Shown: piece after piece, positions 24,171 to 32,738 of the stretch
Layout of the letters: each line of letters begins with the position of its first letter
Position numbering within the stretch: position 1 is the stretch's first letter
Assembly: GCF_003725535.1 (NCBI RefSeq)
Contig: NZ_RJSF01000019.1
Span: forward strand, 212,514 to 276,513
Reading direction: 5' to 3'
Origin: Nocardioides pocheonensis
GTDB taxonomy: Bacteria > Actinomycetota > Actinomycetes > Propionibacteriales > Nocardioidaceae
DNA: 64,000 bases
The notes under the pieces: model-generated
Told to the model about the DNA's origin: nothing
What the model saw: the letters and a program-made list of their open reading frames with translations, nothing else
Databases searched by the model: none
Translations under genes and position numbers: made by a program

Positions 24171-26693
24171 ATGGCGACCCGTACGTCTTCCCCGCCGGCG
24201 TCGCGCAGCAGGAGCACGCCCAAGAAGGGCGGTTCCGGCTCGCGGTCCCGGTCGTCGGGAACCTCCAGCAAGCGCAAGCCGGCCCCGAGCAGGTCGCGGC
24301 GGCCGGCGCCGCGCGCCGTGCGCAGCGGCCCCGGACCCGTTTCGCGGGTGTTCGGAGCGCTGGGCCACGGAGCCGCGGGGGTGTGGCTCGGGATCGCCGG
24401 AGGCGTGGGCGCCGGAGCGCGGAAGATCGGGCAGGGCGCGCGTGACCTCGAGCCGGAGCACCGGCGGGACGGCGCCGGGCTCTTCCTGATCGCCCTCGCC
24501 GTCGTCGTGGCCGCCTCGGTCTGGTGGCAGCTGCCCGGATCGGTGTTCGCCGGCACGCGTGCGGTCGTCGCCGGCTCGGTGGGCCTGGTCGCGTGGTTCG
24601 TGCCGCTGATGCTCTGCTACGTGGCCTGGCGCAACCTGCGCGACCCCGAGGCCAACGGCCCGGCCGGGCGCCAGGTCGTCGGCTGGGGCGCCCTGCTGTT
24701 CGGAGTGCTCGGCATCATCCACATCGCGAACGGCTCGCCCAAGCCCGAGCTCGGCGACACCGGGCAGCTGCAGCAGGCAGGCGGCGCGCTGGGCTTCGTG
24801 GTCGCCAAGCTGCTCACCGACCTGCTCCACACCGGGTACGTCGTCGTGCCGCTGCTCGTGCTGCTCGCCTTCTTCGGGCTGCTCGTCGTCACGGCCACGC
24901 CCGTCTACCAGGTCCCGGCGCGGCTCCGGCACGCACGCGACCGGCTCCTCGGCCGGCACGTCGCGGACGAGACCGAGGCGGACGACGTCGAGGCGACCGT
25001 GGCCACGAAGCGCCGCCGGCGCAAGGGCGTCGACGACCCGGAGATCGACCCGGACATGGGCGACCCGGCGTACGACTCCCCGGTGCTCGAGGGGCGCGAG
25101 TTCTCCAAGCGGGGCAAGGCCGCGCCCGAGCCGGAGATCCCCGAGGACGAGGCCAAGCACGACCTAGAGCCGCCGCCGCACACGCCGCTGCCGGCCCGGG
25201 TCGAGCAGCTCAGCCTCTCCGGCGACATCACCTACTCGCTGCCCGAGAGCGACATCCTCAAGCCCGGCAGCGCGCACAAGCCGCGCACGAAGGCGTCGGA
25301 CGACATCGTCGGGCGACTCATGCAGGTCTTCGAGGAGTTCGAGATCGACGCCCGGGTCACCGGCTACACGCGCGGCCCCACGGTGACCCGCTACGTCGTC
25401 GAGCTCGGCCCGGCGGTGAAGGTCGAGAAGATCACGAACATCGCGAAGAACATCTCCTACGCGGTGGCTTCTGCCGACGTGCGGATCCTCTCGCCGATCC
25501 CCGGCAAGTCCGCGGTCGGCATCGAGATCCCGAACATCGACAAGGAGATCGTGTCGCTGGGCGACGTGCTGCGCTCCAACACCGCGCGCAACGACCACCA
25601 CCCGATGGTGGCCGGGCTCGGCAAGGACGTCGAGGGCGGCTTCGTGGTCGCCAATCTCGCCAAGATGCCGCACCTGCTGGTCGCCGGTGCCACCGGCTCC
25701 GGCAAGTCCAGCTTCATCAACTCGATGATCACCTCGGTGCTGATGCGGTCCACGCCCGACGAGGTGCGGATGATCCTGGTCGACCCGAAGCGGGTGGAGC
25801 TGAACGCCTACGAGGGCATCCCGCACCTGATCACGCCGATCATCACGAACCCGAAAAAGGCCGCGGAGGCGCTGCAGTGGGTCGTGCGCGAGATGGACAT
25901 GCGCTACGACGACCTCGCGAACTTCGGCTTCCGGCACATCGACGACTTCAACAAGGCGGTGCGGGCCGGCAAGGTGAAGGTGCCGCCGGGCAGCGAGCGG
26001 CAGCTGGCGCCCTACCCCTACCTGCTGGTGGTCGTCGACGAGCTCGCCGACCTGATGATGGTGGCCCCGCGCGACGTCGAGGACTCCATCGTCCGGATCA
26101 CCCAGCTCGCCCGCGCGGCGGGCATCCACCTGGTGCTCGCGACCCAGCGCCCGTCCGTGGACGTGGTCACCGGCCTGATCAAGGCGAACGTGCCCTCCCG
26201 GCTCGCCTTCGCCACCTCCAGCCTCGCCGACAGTCGCGTCATCCTCGACCAGCCGGGCGCCGAGAAGCTGGTCGGCCAGGGTGACGGCCTGTTCCTGCCG
26301 ATGGGTGCCTCGAAGGCGGCCCGCATCCAGGGCAGCTGGGTCACCGAGGCCGAGATCCACCAGGTGGTCAACCGGTGCAAGGCGCAGCTCGAGCCGTCGT
26401 ACCGCGAGGACGTCACCGCACCGCAGAGCTCCAAGCGCGACCTCGACGACGACATCGGTGACGACCTCGACCTGGTGATCCAGGCCGTCGAGCTCGTCGT
26501 GTCCACCCAGTTCGGCTCCACCTCGATGCTGCAGCGCAAGCTGCGGGTCGGCTTCGCCAAGGCCGGGCGGCTCATGGACATCCTCGAGAGCCGGGGCGTG
26601 GTGGGCCCCAGCGAAGGTTCGAAGGCCCGCGACGTGCTGGTCAAGCCCGATGACCTCGACGCGGTCATCGCCACCCTGCAGGGGGAGCAGTGA
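24171..26693 (+). CDS. ftsK: DNA translocase FtsK
   Basis: 840 residues. A basic, Ser/Pro-rich cytoplasmic start is followed by about four membrane helices (roughly residues 100-245), an acidic linker, then the RecA-type motor with Walker A GATGSGKSS near residue 505 and Walker B LLVVVDELADLMM. The C-terminal winged-helix gamma domain (VVSTQFGSTSMLQRKLRVGF) reads polar KOPS-like motifs. It pumps DNA through the division septum and activates dimer resolution. The ATG is supported by a -10 box 7 bases upstream; the frame opens 12 codons earlier. It overlaps the next gene by four bases (GTGA). Confidence 0.97.
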   Translation: MATRTSSPPASRSRSTPKKGGSGSRSRSSGTSSKRKPAPSRSRRPAPRAVRSGPGPVSRVFGALGHGAAGVWLGIAGGVGAGARKIGQGARDLEPEHRRDGAGLFLIALAVVVAASVWWQLPGSVFAGTRAVVAGSVGLVAWFVPLMLCYVAWRNLRDPEANGPAGRQVVGWGALLFGVLGIIHIANGSPKPELGDTGQLQQAGGALGFVVAKLLTDLLHTGYVVVPLLVLLAFFGLLVVTATPVYQVPARLRHARDRLLGRHVADETEADDVEATVATKRRRRKGVDDPEIDPDMGDPAYDSPVLEGREFSKRGKAAPEPEIPEDEAKHDLEPPPHTPLPARVEQLSLSGDITYSLPESDILKPGSAHKPRTKASDDIVGRLMQVFEEFEIDARVTGYTRGPTVTRYVVELGPAVKVEKITNIAKNISYAVASADVRILSPIPGKSAVGIEIPNIDKEIVSLGDVLRSNTARNDHHPMVAGLGKDVEGGFVVANLAKMPHLLVAGATGSGKSSFINSMITSVLMRSTPDEVRMILVDPKRVELNAYEGIPHLITPIITNPKKAAEALQWVVREMDMRYDDLANFGFRHIDDFNKAVRAGKVKVPPGSERQLAPYPYLLVVVDELADLMMVAPRDVEDSIVRITQLARAAGIHLVLATQRPSVDVVTGLIKANVPSRLAFATSSLADSRVILDQPGAEKLVGQGDGLFLPMGASKAARIQGSWVTEAEIHQVVNRCKAQLEPSYREDVTAPQSSKRDLDDDIGDDLDLVIQAVELVVSTQFGSTSMLQRKLRVGFAKAGRLMDILESRGVVGPSEGSKARDVLVKPDDLDAVIATLQGEQ

Positions 26694-28393
26694 GCGAAGT
26701 CAAGACCCACGAACTGGTGGCGATCCGGCGCAACGTCTGGCTCAGCGGCGTCGTCGCCGGCCTCGCCGCGCTGATCGGCCTGGGCTACCTGCTGCGCAGC
26801 GGCGGGGTGCTCGACACCCTGGTCGGAGCCGCGCTGCTGCTGGTCGCGGCGCTGCACGGCGCCGGCCTCGCCTCTGCGCGCACCCCGGTGCTCGTCGCCG
26901 ACGAGCACGGCATCCGGCTGCGGGTCGGGATGTCCTGGCGCGGGCTGCCCTGGGGATCGGTGCGCCAGGTGGTGGTGGAGCACGCCGACAGCCCGCTGCG
27001 CGAGGGACGGCTCGTGGTGGTCCCGCGTGACCCGGAGTCGGCCCTGGACTACCTGGGAGTGCGCGAGCGGCTGCACCTGCGCTGGAACGAGCTCTGGTAC
27101 GGCGCCGCGCTCAGCGTGCCGCTCGGCATCACGACCCTCACCGACACTCGCGACCTCGGCGGCGCGCTCACCGACCTCGCCGACGGCCGGACCGACGTGG
27201 TGCACCTGCGCGGGCGCCAGCTGGCCCAGCTCGACGACGTGGTCGCGCCTCCGCTCGAGCCCGGCGACGAGGAGGACGAGCCCTTCGACCACGCCGCTCT
27301 CGCACCCCTGGAGGACGAGGCCATCGACGACGAGGCCATCGACGACGAGGCCGCGGCCGACGAGGCCATGGACGACGAGGCCGTGGCCGCAGTGGAGCTG
27401 CCCGAGCCGGTGGCGCCGCTGCGCGACCTCCACCGGCCGGCCCGGGTCGAGGTGCGCCTCGACGCGCCGGCGATCCGCCGCCAGGACGACGAGGACCCGG
27501 CCGCGGCGGACCCGCTGGCCGGCGTCGTACCGGTGCAGCGCCGCCCCGACGAGCTCGGGCCTCCCCCCGAGCCGGTCCCGGACCTGGTCCACGCCGAGAC
27601 CTGGGAGGAGCTGCCCGTAGAGCTGGAGACCGAAGACCTCACGGTGGTCGGCCCCGACGAGCGGGTCCCGGCCGAGCCCGTGATCGGCCCGAAGATCGCG
27701 CACGCGCGCGAGATGCTCGACATGAGCATCGACGAGCTCAGCCAGCGCACCCGGATCCGGCCGCACGTGATCGAGGCGATCGAGGTGGACGACTTCGGGC
27801 CGTGCGGGGGCGACTTCTACGCGCGCGGGCACCTCACCGCGATCGCGCGCGTGCTCGGCCTGACCCTCGAGCCGTTGATGAAGGAGTACGACGACCGGTA
27901 CGCCGGCGGCCCGATCAACGCCCGTCGCGTCTTCGAGGCCGAGCTCGCGACCGGTCTCAGCAGCGGCATGCGCGCCACCCGCGGCGGACCGAGGTGGACG
28001 CTGCTGATCGGTGCCGTGCTCTGCCTGACCATGGTCTGGGGCGTCGCCCGGCTGCTCTCCGGTGCTCCCGAGCAGGTCGCGACGCCGCCGTCGAGCAGCA
28101 GCGACTCCGCCGGGCTGGCGGCCAACCGGCAGCCGATCACCTCGCCCCTGATGAAGACCACGACGATGACCGTGACCGCCGCCCACGCCGGTGCCCACGT
28201 GGTCGTCAAGGACCGCACCGGCCGCGTGCTGTGGTCCGGCGACCTGCGGATGACCCACCACCGGCGCGTGGTCGGGCTGGCGCCCTTCACGGTGGAGTCG
28301 GACAACGGGGGAGCGATCGAGGTGACGATCGCCGGTCACGCGATGGGCACGCTCGGCGTCGCCGGCAAGGCGACCTCGAAGCGGTTCGGCTGA
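26690..28393 (+). CDS. PH-like membrane domain fused to RodZ-like HTH protein
   Basis: 567 residues with an unusual order. Two membrane helices (about 17-33, 42-58) and a bacterial PH-like domain (about 65-180; TPVLVADEHGIRLRVGMSWRG) come first. A long Asp/Glu-rich linker with a five-fold DEAxDDEA-type repeat (about 208-233) follows. Next is an Xre/RodZ-type helix-turn-helix (about 330-400; MLDMSIDELSQRTRIRP), one membrane helix (about 438-455) and a beta-rich C-terminal domain resembling RodZ DUF4115. RodZ links MreB to the wall machinery; here a role in cell shape or division is inferred from fold and from coupling to ftsK. The GTG overlaps the ftsK stop. Confidence 0.8.
   Translation: MSEVKTHELVAIRRNVWLSGVVAGLAALIGLGYLLRSGGVLDTLVGAALLLVAALHGAGLASARTPVLVADEHGIRLRVGMSWRGLPWGSVRQVVVEHADSPLREGRLVVVPRDPESALDYLGVRERLHLRWNELWYGAALSVPLGITTLTDTRDLGGALTDLADGRTDVVHLRGRQLAQLDDVVAPPLEPGDEEDEPFDHAALAPLEDEAIDDEAIDDEAAADEAMDDEAVAAVELPEPVAPLRDLHRPARVEVRLDAPAIRRQDDEDPAAADPLAGVVPVQRRPDELGPPPEPVPDLVHAETWEELPVELETEDLTVVGPDERVPAEPVIGPKIAHAREMLDMSIDELSQRTRIRPHVIEAIEVDDFGPCGGDFYARGHLTAIARVLGLTLEPLMKEYDDRYAGGPINARRVFEAELATGLSSGMRATRGGPRWTLLIGAVLCLTMVWGVARLLSGAPEQVATPPSSSSDSAGLAANRQPITSPLMKTTTMTVTAAHAGAHVVVKDRTGRVLWSGDLRMTHHRRVVGLAPFTVESDNGGAIEVTIAGHAMGTLGVAGKATSKRFG
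27314..27388 (+). repeat. Five tandem 15-bp repeats inside the RodZ-like gene
   Basis: Imperfect copies of GACGAGGCCATCGAC encode the acidic DEAID/DEAAA/DEAMD string of the linker. Such repeats can vary in number between strains. Confidence 0.75.
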
Positions 28394-28409
28394 GCGCTCC
28401 GCCGTTCGC

Positions 28410-29465
28410 TCAGTAGCCCCCGTCGGGCGGCACCATCTCCGCACGCACGCCCAGGAGCCTGATCGGACGGTCGTCCTCGAGCCGGTGGAGCAGCGCCAGG
28501 GCGGCTCCGGCGATCTCGTCGACGTCGGAGGTCGGCGCGTCGAGCTTGCGGCTGCGGTGCACGGTGAAGAACGGCGCGAACCGCACCTTCAGGTGCACCC
28601 GCGCGCACGCACGTCCCTCCCGGTCGATGTCCGCGACGACCTGGGCGGCGAGCTCGCGGACGGCGGTCTCGACCTCCTCGGGTGAGGTCAGGTCGGCCTG
28701 GTACGTCGTCTCGCGACCGTGCGCCCGCGCCACCCACGGGGTGTCGTCGACGGTCGCCCGCCCGCCGCCGCGGCCGAGCCGCGCGTAGTGCGGGCCCATG
28801 GCCGGACCGAACTCGCCGACGAGCGCCTGCGGGTCGACGGCAGCGAGCTCGCGGACCGTGTGGATGCCCAGCGCCGCCAGGCGCGCCGCGACCCGGGAGC
28901 CGATGCCCCAGACCGCGGTCGTCGGCCGGTCGCCCATCACGGCGAGCCAGGTGTCGCGGGTCAGCGTCGCGACGCCGCGGGGCTTGCCGAGGTCGGTCGC
29001 GATCTTCGCCCGGGTGGTGGTGTCGCCGATCCCGACCGAGCAGTGCAGCCCGGTCGCCGCGAGCACGTCGGCCTGGATCCGTCGGGCGGCCGCCTCCGGG
29101 TCGTCGGTCTCGAGGCCGACGAACGCCTCGTCCCAGCCGAGGACCTCCACGGTCGCTCCCGGAACGGCCCGGAGCGTCGCCATCACCTGCTCGGACGCGG
29201 CCTCGTAGACCGGCCGGTCCACGGGCAGGAAGACCGCGTCCGGGCACCGGCGCGCGGCCGTCCGCAGCGGCATCCCCGACCGGATCCCGAACGTGCGGGC
29301 GGCGTACGACGCCGTCGAGACCACCCCGCGCTCGGTGGGGTCGCCCCGCCCGCCGACGACCACCGGCAGGCCGGCCAGCTCGGGACGCCGCAGCACCTCG
29401 ACGGCCGCGAGGAACTCGTCGAGGTCGACGTGCAGCACCCAGGACCTCAGCCGGTGGGAACCCAT
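28410..29465 (-). CDS. dinB: DNA polymerase IV, DinB2-type
   Basis: 351-residue Y-family translesion polymerase. Catalytic carboxylates lie in HVDLDEF (Asp14, Asp16) and in GWDEAFVG. The steric-gate position, aromatic in most DinB proteins, is Leu19 (DLDEFLAAVE), the feature of mycobacterial DinB2, which uses ribonucleotides readily. VGIGDTTTRAKIATDLGKPRG and VWGIGSRVAARLAALGIHTV are the palm and helix-hairpin-helix signatures. It ends VRAEMVPPDGGY, without an obvious beta-clamp motif. The ATG overlaps the hybrid kinase 3' end by 19 bases; a GTG at 29438 is an alternative start. Confidence 0.94.
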   Translation of the reverse strand: MGSHRLRSWVLHVDLDEFLAAVEVLRRPELAGLPVVVGGRGDPTERGVVSTASYAARTFGIRSGMPLRTAARRCPDAVFLPVDRPVYEAASEQVMATLRAVPGATVEVLGWDEAFVGLETDDPEAAARRIQADVLAATGLHCSVGIGDTTTRAKIATDLGKPRGVATLTRDTWLAVMGDRPTTAVWGIGSRVAARLAALGIHTVRELAAVDPQALVGEFGPAMGPHYARLGRGGGRATVDDTPWVARAHGRETTYQADLTSPEEVETAVRELAAQVVADIDREGRACARVHLKVRFAPFFTVHRSRKLDAPTSDVDEIAGAALALLHRLEDDRPIRLLGVRAEMVPPDGGY

Positions 29466-31990
29466 CGCTCCAGCACGGCGAGCACGTCCGCCTTCTGCAT
29501 CGGCTTGGCGAGGTAGTCGTCCATCCCGGCCGCCACGCAGCGCTCCCGCTCGCCGTCGGTCACCGTCGCGGTCATGGCGACGATCGGCGTGCGCTGTCCC
29601 GCCTTCTCGTTGCGGCGGATCTCGCGCGTCGCCTCGTAGCCGTCCATCTCCGGCATCTGCACGTCCATCAGGATCAGGTCGAAGGCCTGCCGGCCGGCGA
29701 TCTCGACCGCCTGTCGCCCGTCGTCGACCACCTCGGCGGTGTAGCCGAGGTGGGCCAGCAGGCCCGCGGCGACGAGCTGGTTCACGTCGCTGTCGTCGAC
29801 CACGAGCACGACCCCGCGCGACCCGCCGCTCACGGGCTCCGGCACGACCGCCGGCTCGTCCGGAGCCTGTTCGCCGACGACACCCTCCAGGGTGAGCCGC
29901 ATCCGCGACATCAGGACCGGCTTGGTCAGGGCGGCGGAGATCGAGGCCGCACGCGTCTCGGCCTCGGTGACGGTCGGACCCGAGGTCATCAGCACGACCG
30001 GCAGGCCCGCCAGTGACGGCTCGGCGCTGATCCGTCGTGCCAGCTCGAGTCCGTCCATGCCGGGCATGCACAGGTCGAGCACGCCGAGGTCGTAGGGCTG
30101 TCCGGCGCGGGCAGCCCCTTCCAGCGCCTCCAGGGCCCCCTCGGCCCCGTCGACGACGTCCACGGACATCCCCCAGTGCTGGAGCTGGTCGTGCAGGATC
30201 GTCCGGTTGGTGGCGTTGTCGTCGACGACGAGGACGCGCAGGCCGTCGAGCGAGGAGGACGTGGGGCGCGCGACCGTGACCTTCGGCTCCCGGCCGACCT
30301 CGAGGGGGAGGGTGCACCAGAAGGTGCTTCCCGCGCCGGCGGAGCTCTGCACCCCGAGCTGACCGCCCATCGCGTCGACCAGGCGCCGGCTGATCGACAG
30401 CCCGAGCCCCGTGCCGCCGTACTTGCGGGTGGTCGAGGAGTCGGCCTGCGTGAACGGCTCGAAGAGCCTCCCGACGTCGTCGGGGGCGAGTCCGATCCCG
30501 GTGTCGCTGACCTCGAAGCGCACCACGCAGCGGTCGCCGGTCCGGTCGTCGAGGGTCACCCGGAGCACCACCTCACCGGTCGCCGTGAACTTCACGGCGT
30601 TGCCGGCGAGGTTCAGCAGCACCTGCCGGATCCGGGACGGGTCGCCGCGAAGACCGCTGGGGACCTCGGGCGAGCAGAACGCGAGCAGCTCGAGGCCCTT
30701 GGCGAGAGCAGGCTCGGCGACGATCTCGGCGACGCTCTCGACCAGGTCGACGACGTCGAAGTCGATCTCCTCGAGCTCGAGGTGTCCCGACTCGATCTTG
30801 GAGAAGTCCAGGATCTCGTTGATCACCGCGAGGAGCCCCTGTCCTGCGGTCCGGACGCCTTCGGCGTACCGCCGCTGGCGCTCGTCCAGGGTCGTGGTCA
30901 GCAGCAGCTCGTTGAGGCCGATCACGCCGTTCATCGGGGTGCGGATCTCGTGGCTCATCGTGGCCAGGAACTCCGACTTGGCACGCGAGGCGGCGAGCGC
31001 GGCGTCGCGCGCCACGGCCAGGTCGCGACGCATGTGGGTCTCGGCGACCAGCAGCCGCCACACCCGCAGGACCGTGATCGCGACGACGACGAGCATCGCG
31101 ACCACGCCCTCGCTCGCGTCGACCTGCCGGCCCTGCACGTCGGCGGCGACCAGCAGCACCGGGGGCACCAGCAGCGGGAGCACCGCGAGACCGAGCTGGC
31201 CGAGCTGGGTGCGGGTCGCGCCGGCGGGCACGGCCGTCGCGGAGGCCGAGGTGGGGCCGGGCCGTCGCCAGGTGGAGGTCGCCATCAGCATGCCGCCGAC
31301 CATCCAGCCGGAGTCGAGGACGGCCGAGAACAGCGTCGACGTCCACGGCAGCATGTACCCGAAGTCGGACGCCAGCCAGCAGCCGATGCCGACGGCGAAG
31401 CGCACGCCCAGGGCCTCGCGGTGCTCACGCACCGACAGCATCCGGAGCACCAGGGCGAGCAGGACCGCGTCCAGCAGCGGGTAGCCGCCCAGGACCAGCC
31501 GCGTGTTCACCGGGACCGAGGTGTCGATCACGATGGAGCGCACGGCGACGCTCCAGAGGAGCAGCACGCTGACCACGACGACGGTCACCAGGTCGACCGC
31601 GGCGTCGATGTTGATCCTGCGGGCGTCCTGCCGCCGGGCCAGCACGATCGTCAGGAGCGCCGCCACCAGGAAGACGTAGGCACCGTAGTAGCCGACGTCG
31701 GCCCACGACGCGTCCGGCTCGTGCCCGGTGAGGGAGTACGTCGTCCAGGTCACGTCGCCGGCCGCCGACGACGCCAGGCCGACCGTGATCAGCAGCGGCA
31801 CCCGTCTCCGGCCCGGCGGCGCCGCGCGGGTGCCGAGAGCGGCGACCAGCGGGCCGGCGATGATGACCGAGAGGTACGTCGTGTTGCCGACGAGACCGGA
31901 CGGCCAGATGACGTGCACGAGCACGAGCAGAGCGGTCAGGCTCCACAGGACGACCGCGGGTCGCTGGGCTCGCACGGCCATCTCCCTCAC
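29447..31990 (-). CDS. Membrane hybrid sensor histidine kinase with two receiver domains
   Basis: 847 residues. About nine to ten membrane helices fill residues 10-320. HisKA follows with the phospho-histidine in MSHEIRTPMNGVIGLNELL (near residue 346), then an ATPase domain (NLAGNAVKFT, DTGIGLAPDD, GTGLGLSISRRLV). REC1 carries the aspartate in LGVLDLCMPGMDG and REC2 the aspartate in LILMDVQMPEMDG. There is no HPt domain or output domain, so phosphate must pass to a partner elsewhere. The GTG is preceded by AAGGAA; an ATG at codon 4 is possible. It precedes and overlaps dinB in the same direction. Confidence 0.92.
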   Translation of the reverse strand: MREMAVRAQRPAVVLWSLTALLVLVHVIWPSGLVGNTTYLSVIIAGPLVAALGTRAAPPGRRRVPLLITVGLASSAAGDVTWTTYSLTGHEPDASWADVGYYGAYVFLVAALLTIVLARRQDARRINIDAAVDLVTVVVVSVLLLWSVAVRSIVIDTSVPVNTRLVLGGYPLLDAVLLALVLRMLSVREHREALGVRFAVGIGCWLASDFGYMLPWTSTLFSAVLDSGWMVGGMLMATSTWRRPGPTSASATAVPAGATRTQLGQLGLAVLPLLVPPVLLVAADVQGRQVDASEGVVAMLVVVAITVLRVWRLLVAETHMRRDLAVARDAALAASRAKSEFLATMSHEIRTPMNGVIGLNELLLTTTLDERQRRYAEGVRTAGQGLLAVINEILDFSKIESGHLELEEIDFDVVDLVESVAEIVAEPALAKGLELLAFCSPEVPSGLRGDPSRIRQVLLNLAGNAVKFTATGEVVLRVTLDDRTGDRCVVRFEVSDTGIGLAPDDVGRLFEPFTQADSSTTRKYGGTGLGLSISRRLVDAMGGQLGVQSSAGAGSTFWCTLPLEVGREPKVTVARPTSSSLDGLRVLVVDDNATNRTILHDQLQHWGMSVDVVDGAEGALEALEGAARAGQPYDLGVLDLCMPGMDGLELARRISAEPSLAGLPVVLMTSGPTVTEAETRAASISAALTKPVLMSRMRLTLEGVVGEQAPDEPAVVPEPVSGGSRGVVLVVDDSDVNQLVAAGLLAHLGYTAEVVDDGRQAVEIAGRQAFDLILMDVQMPEMDGYEATREIRRNEKAGQRTPIVAMTATVTDGERERCVAAGMDDYLAKPMQKADVLAVLERWVPTG

Positions 31991-32069
31991 CGTTCCTTCG
32001 GAAGTCAGGGTAAGGGAACGGAGGGCTCCGGGGAGTGCGTTCCGGCGTGTTTTCCGGCCGTCGGTCGCG

Positions 32070-32738
32070 CTATCCGCGCCAGGTGTAGCGGTGCTCGGGT
32101 CGACCGGTCGACCCGTAGCGCAGGCCCAGCTCGACCCGGCCCGCGGAGACGAGGTCGGCCAGGTAGCGCTGCGCGGTCGCGCGGGAGACGCCGGTCGCGT
32201 CTGCGACCTCCTGGGCGGTGAGCGCGTCGGCGGCCCCCAGCAGGACGTCGCGCACGGCGTCGGCCGTCACCGCGGAGCGGCCCTTCGGCATGGCGCCGGC
32301 GGGGGAGTCGCCCTCGCGGAGCACGGCGAGTGCCCGGTCGACGGCCCGCTGGTCGGCTTGACCGGCCTCCAAGGAGTGCCAGAACCGGCGGAACGCCGCG
32401 AGCCGCTGCGTGAGCACCGGTGGGGCGAACGGCTTGAGGATCACGTTGACGGCACCTGCGGCCACGGCTCGCCGGATCACCGCGCCGTCGTTCTCGGCGC
32501 TGATCAGCATCACCGCGGCGTCGAGCCGGCGGATCAGGGAGGTGCCGCGCTCGTCGGGGAGGTACTCGTCCAGCAGCACCAGGTCGGGATGCTCGGATCC
32601 GGCGAGCGCGAGTGCCTCGGCGGCCGTGTGCGCGACGCCGACCACCTCGACGCCCTCGACGGTCGCCGCCAGCTCGGAGTGCAGTCGCGCGACCCTGAAG
32701 TCGTCCTCGACGACGAGCACGCGGATCGCCCGGCTCAC
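32070..32738 (-). CDS. CitB/DcuR-family response regulator
   Basis: 222 residues. The receiver domain has the acidic pocket EDD (11-13) and phospho-acceptor Asp57 in LLDEYLPDERG; the conserved lysine is in ILKPFAPP. The C-terminal helix-turn-helix VADATGVSRATAQRYLADLVSAGRVEL matches the CitB/DctR/DcuR group, which typically controls uptake of small carboxylates. The GTG start overlaps the stop of its cognate kinase (GTGA). The likely target is the divergent ABC importer at 34509-37306. The 31991-32069 stretch upstream of the hybrid kinase holds nothing else recognisable. Confidence 0.9.
   Translation of the reverse strand: MSRAIRVLVVEDDFRVARLHSELAATVEGVEVVGVAHTAAEALALAGSEHPDLVLLDEYLPDERGTSLIRRLDAAVMLISAENDGAVIRRAVAAGAVNVILKPFAPPVLTQRLAAFRRFWHSLEAGQADQRAVDRALAVLREGDSPAGAMPKGRSAVTADAVRDVLLGAADALTAQEVADATGVSRATAQRYLADLVSAGRVELGLRYGSTGRPEHRYTWRG

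Noticed and set aside
30176-32221. 681-codon open frame on the plus strand opposite the hybrid histidine kinase
   Set aside because: Shadow composition; the kinase frame carries all catalytic motifs.
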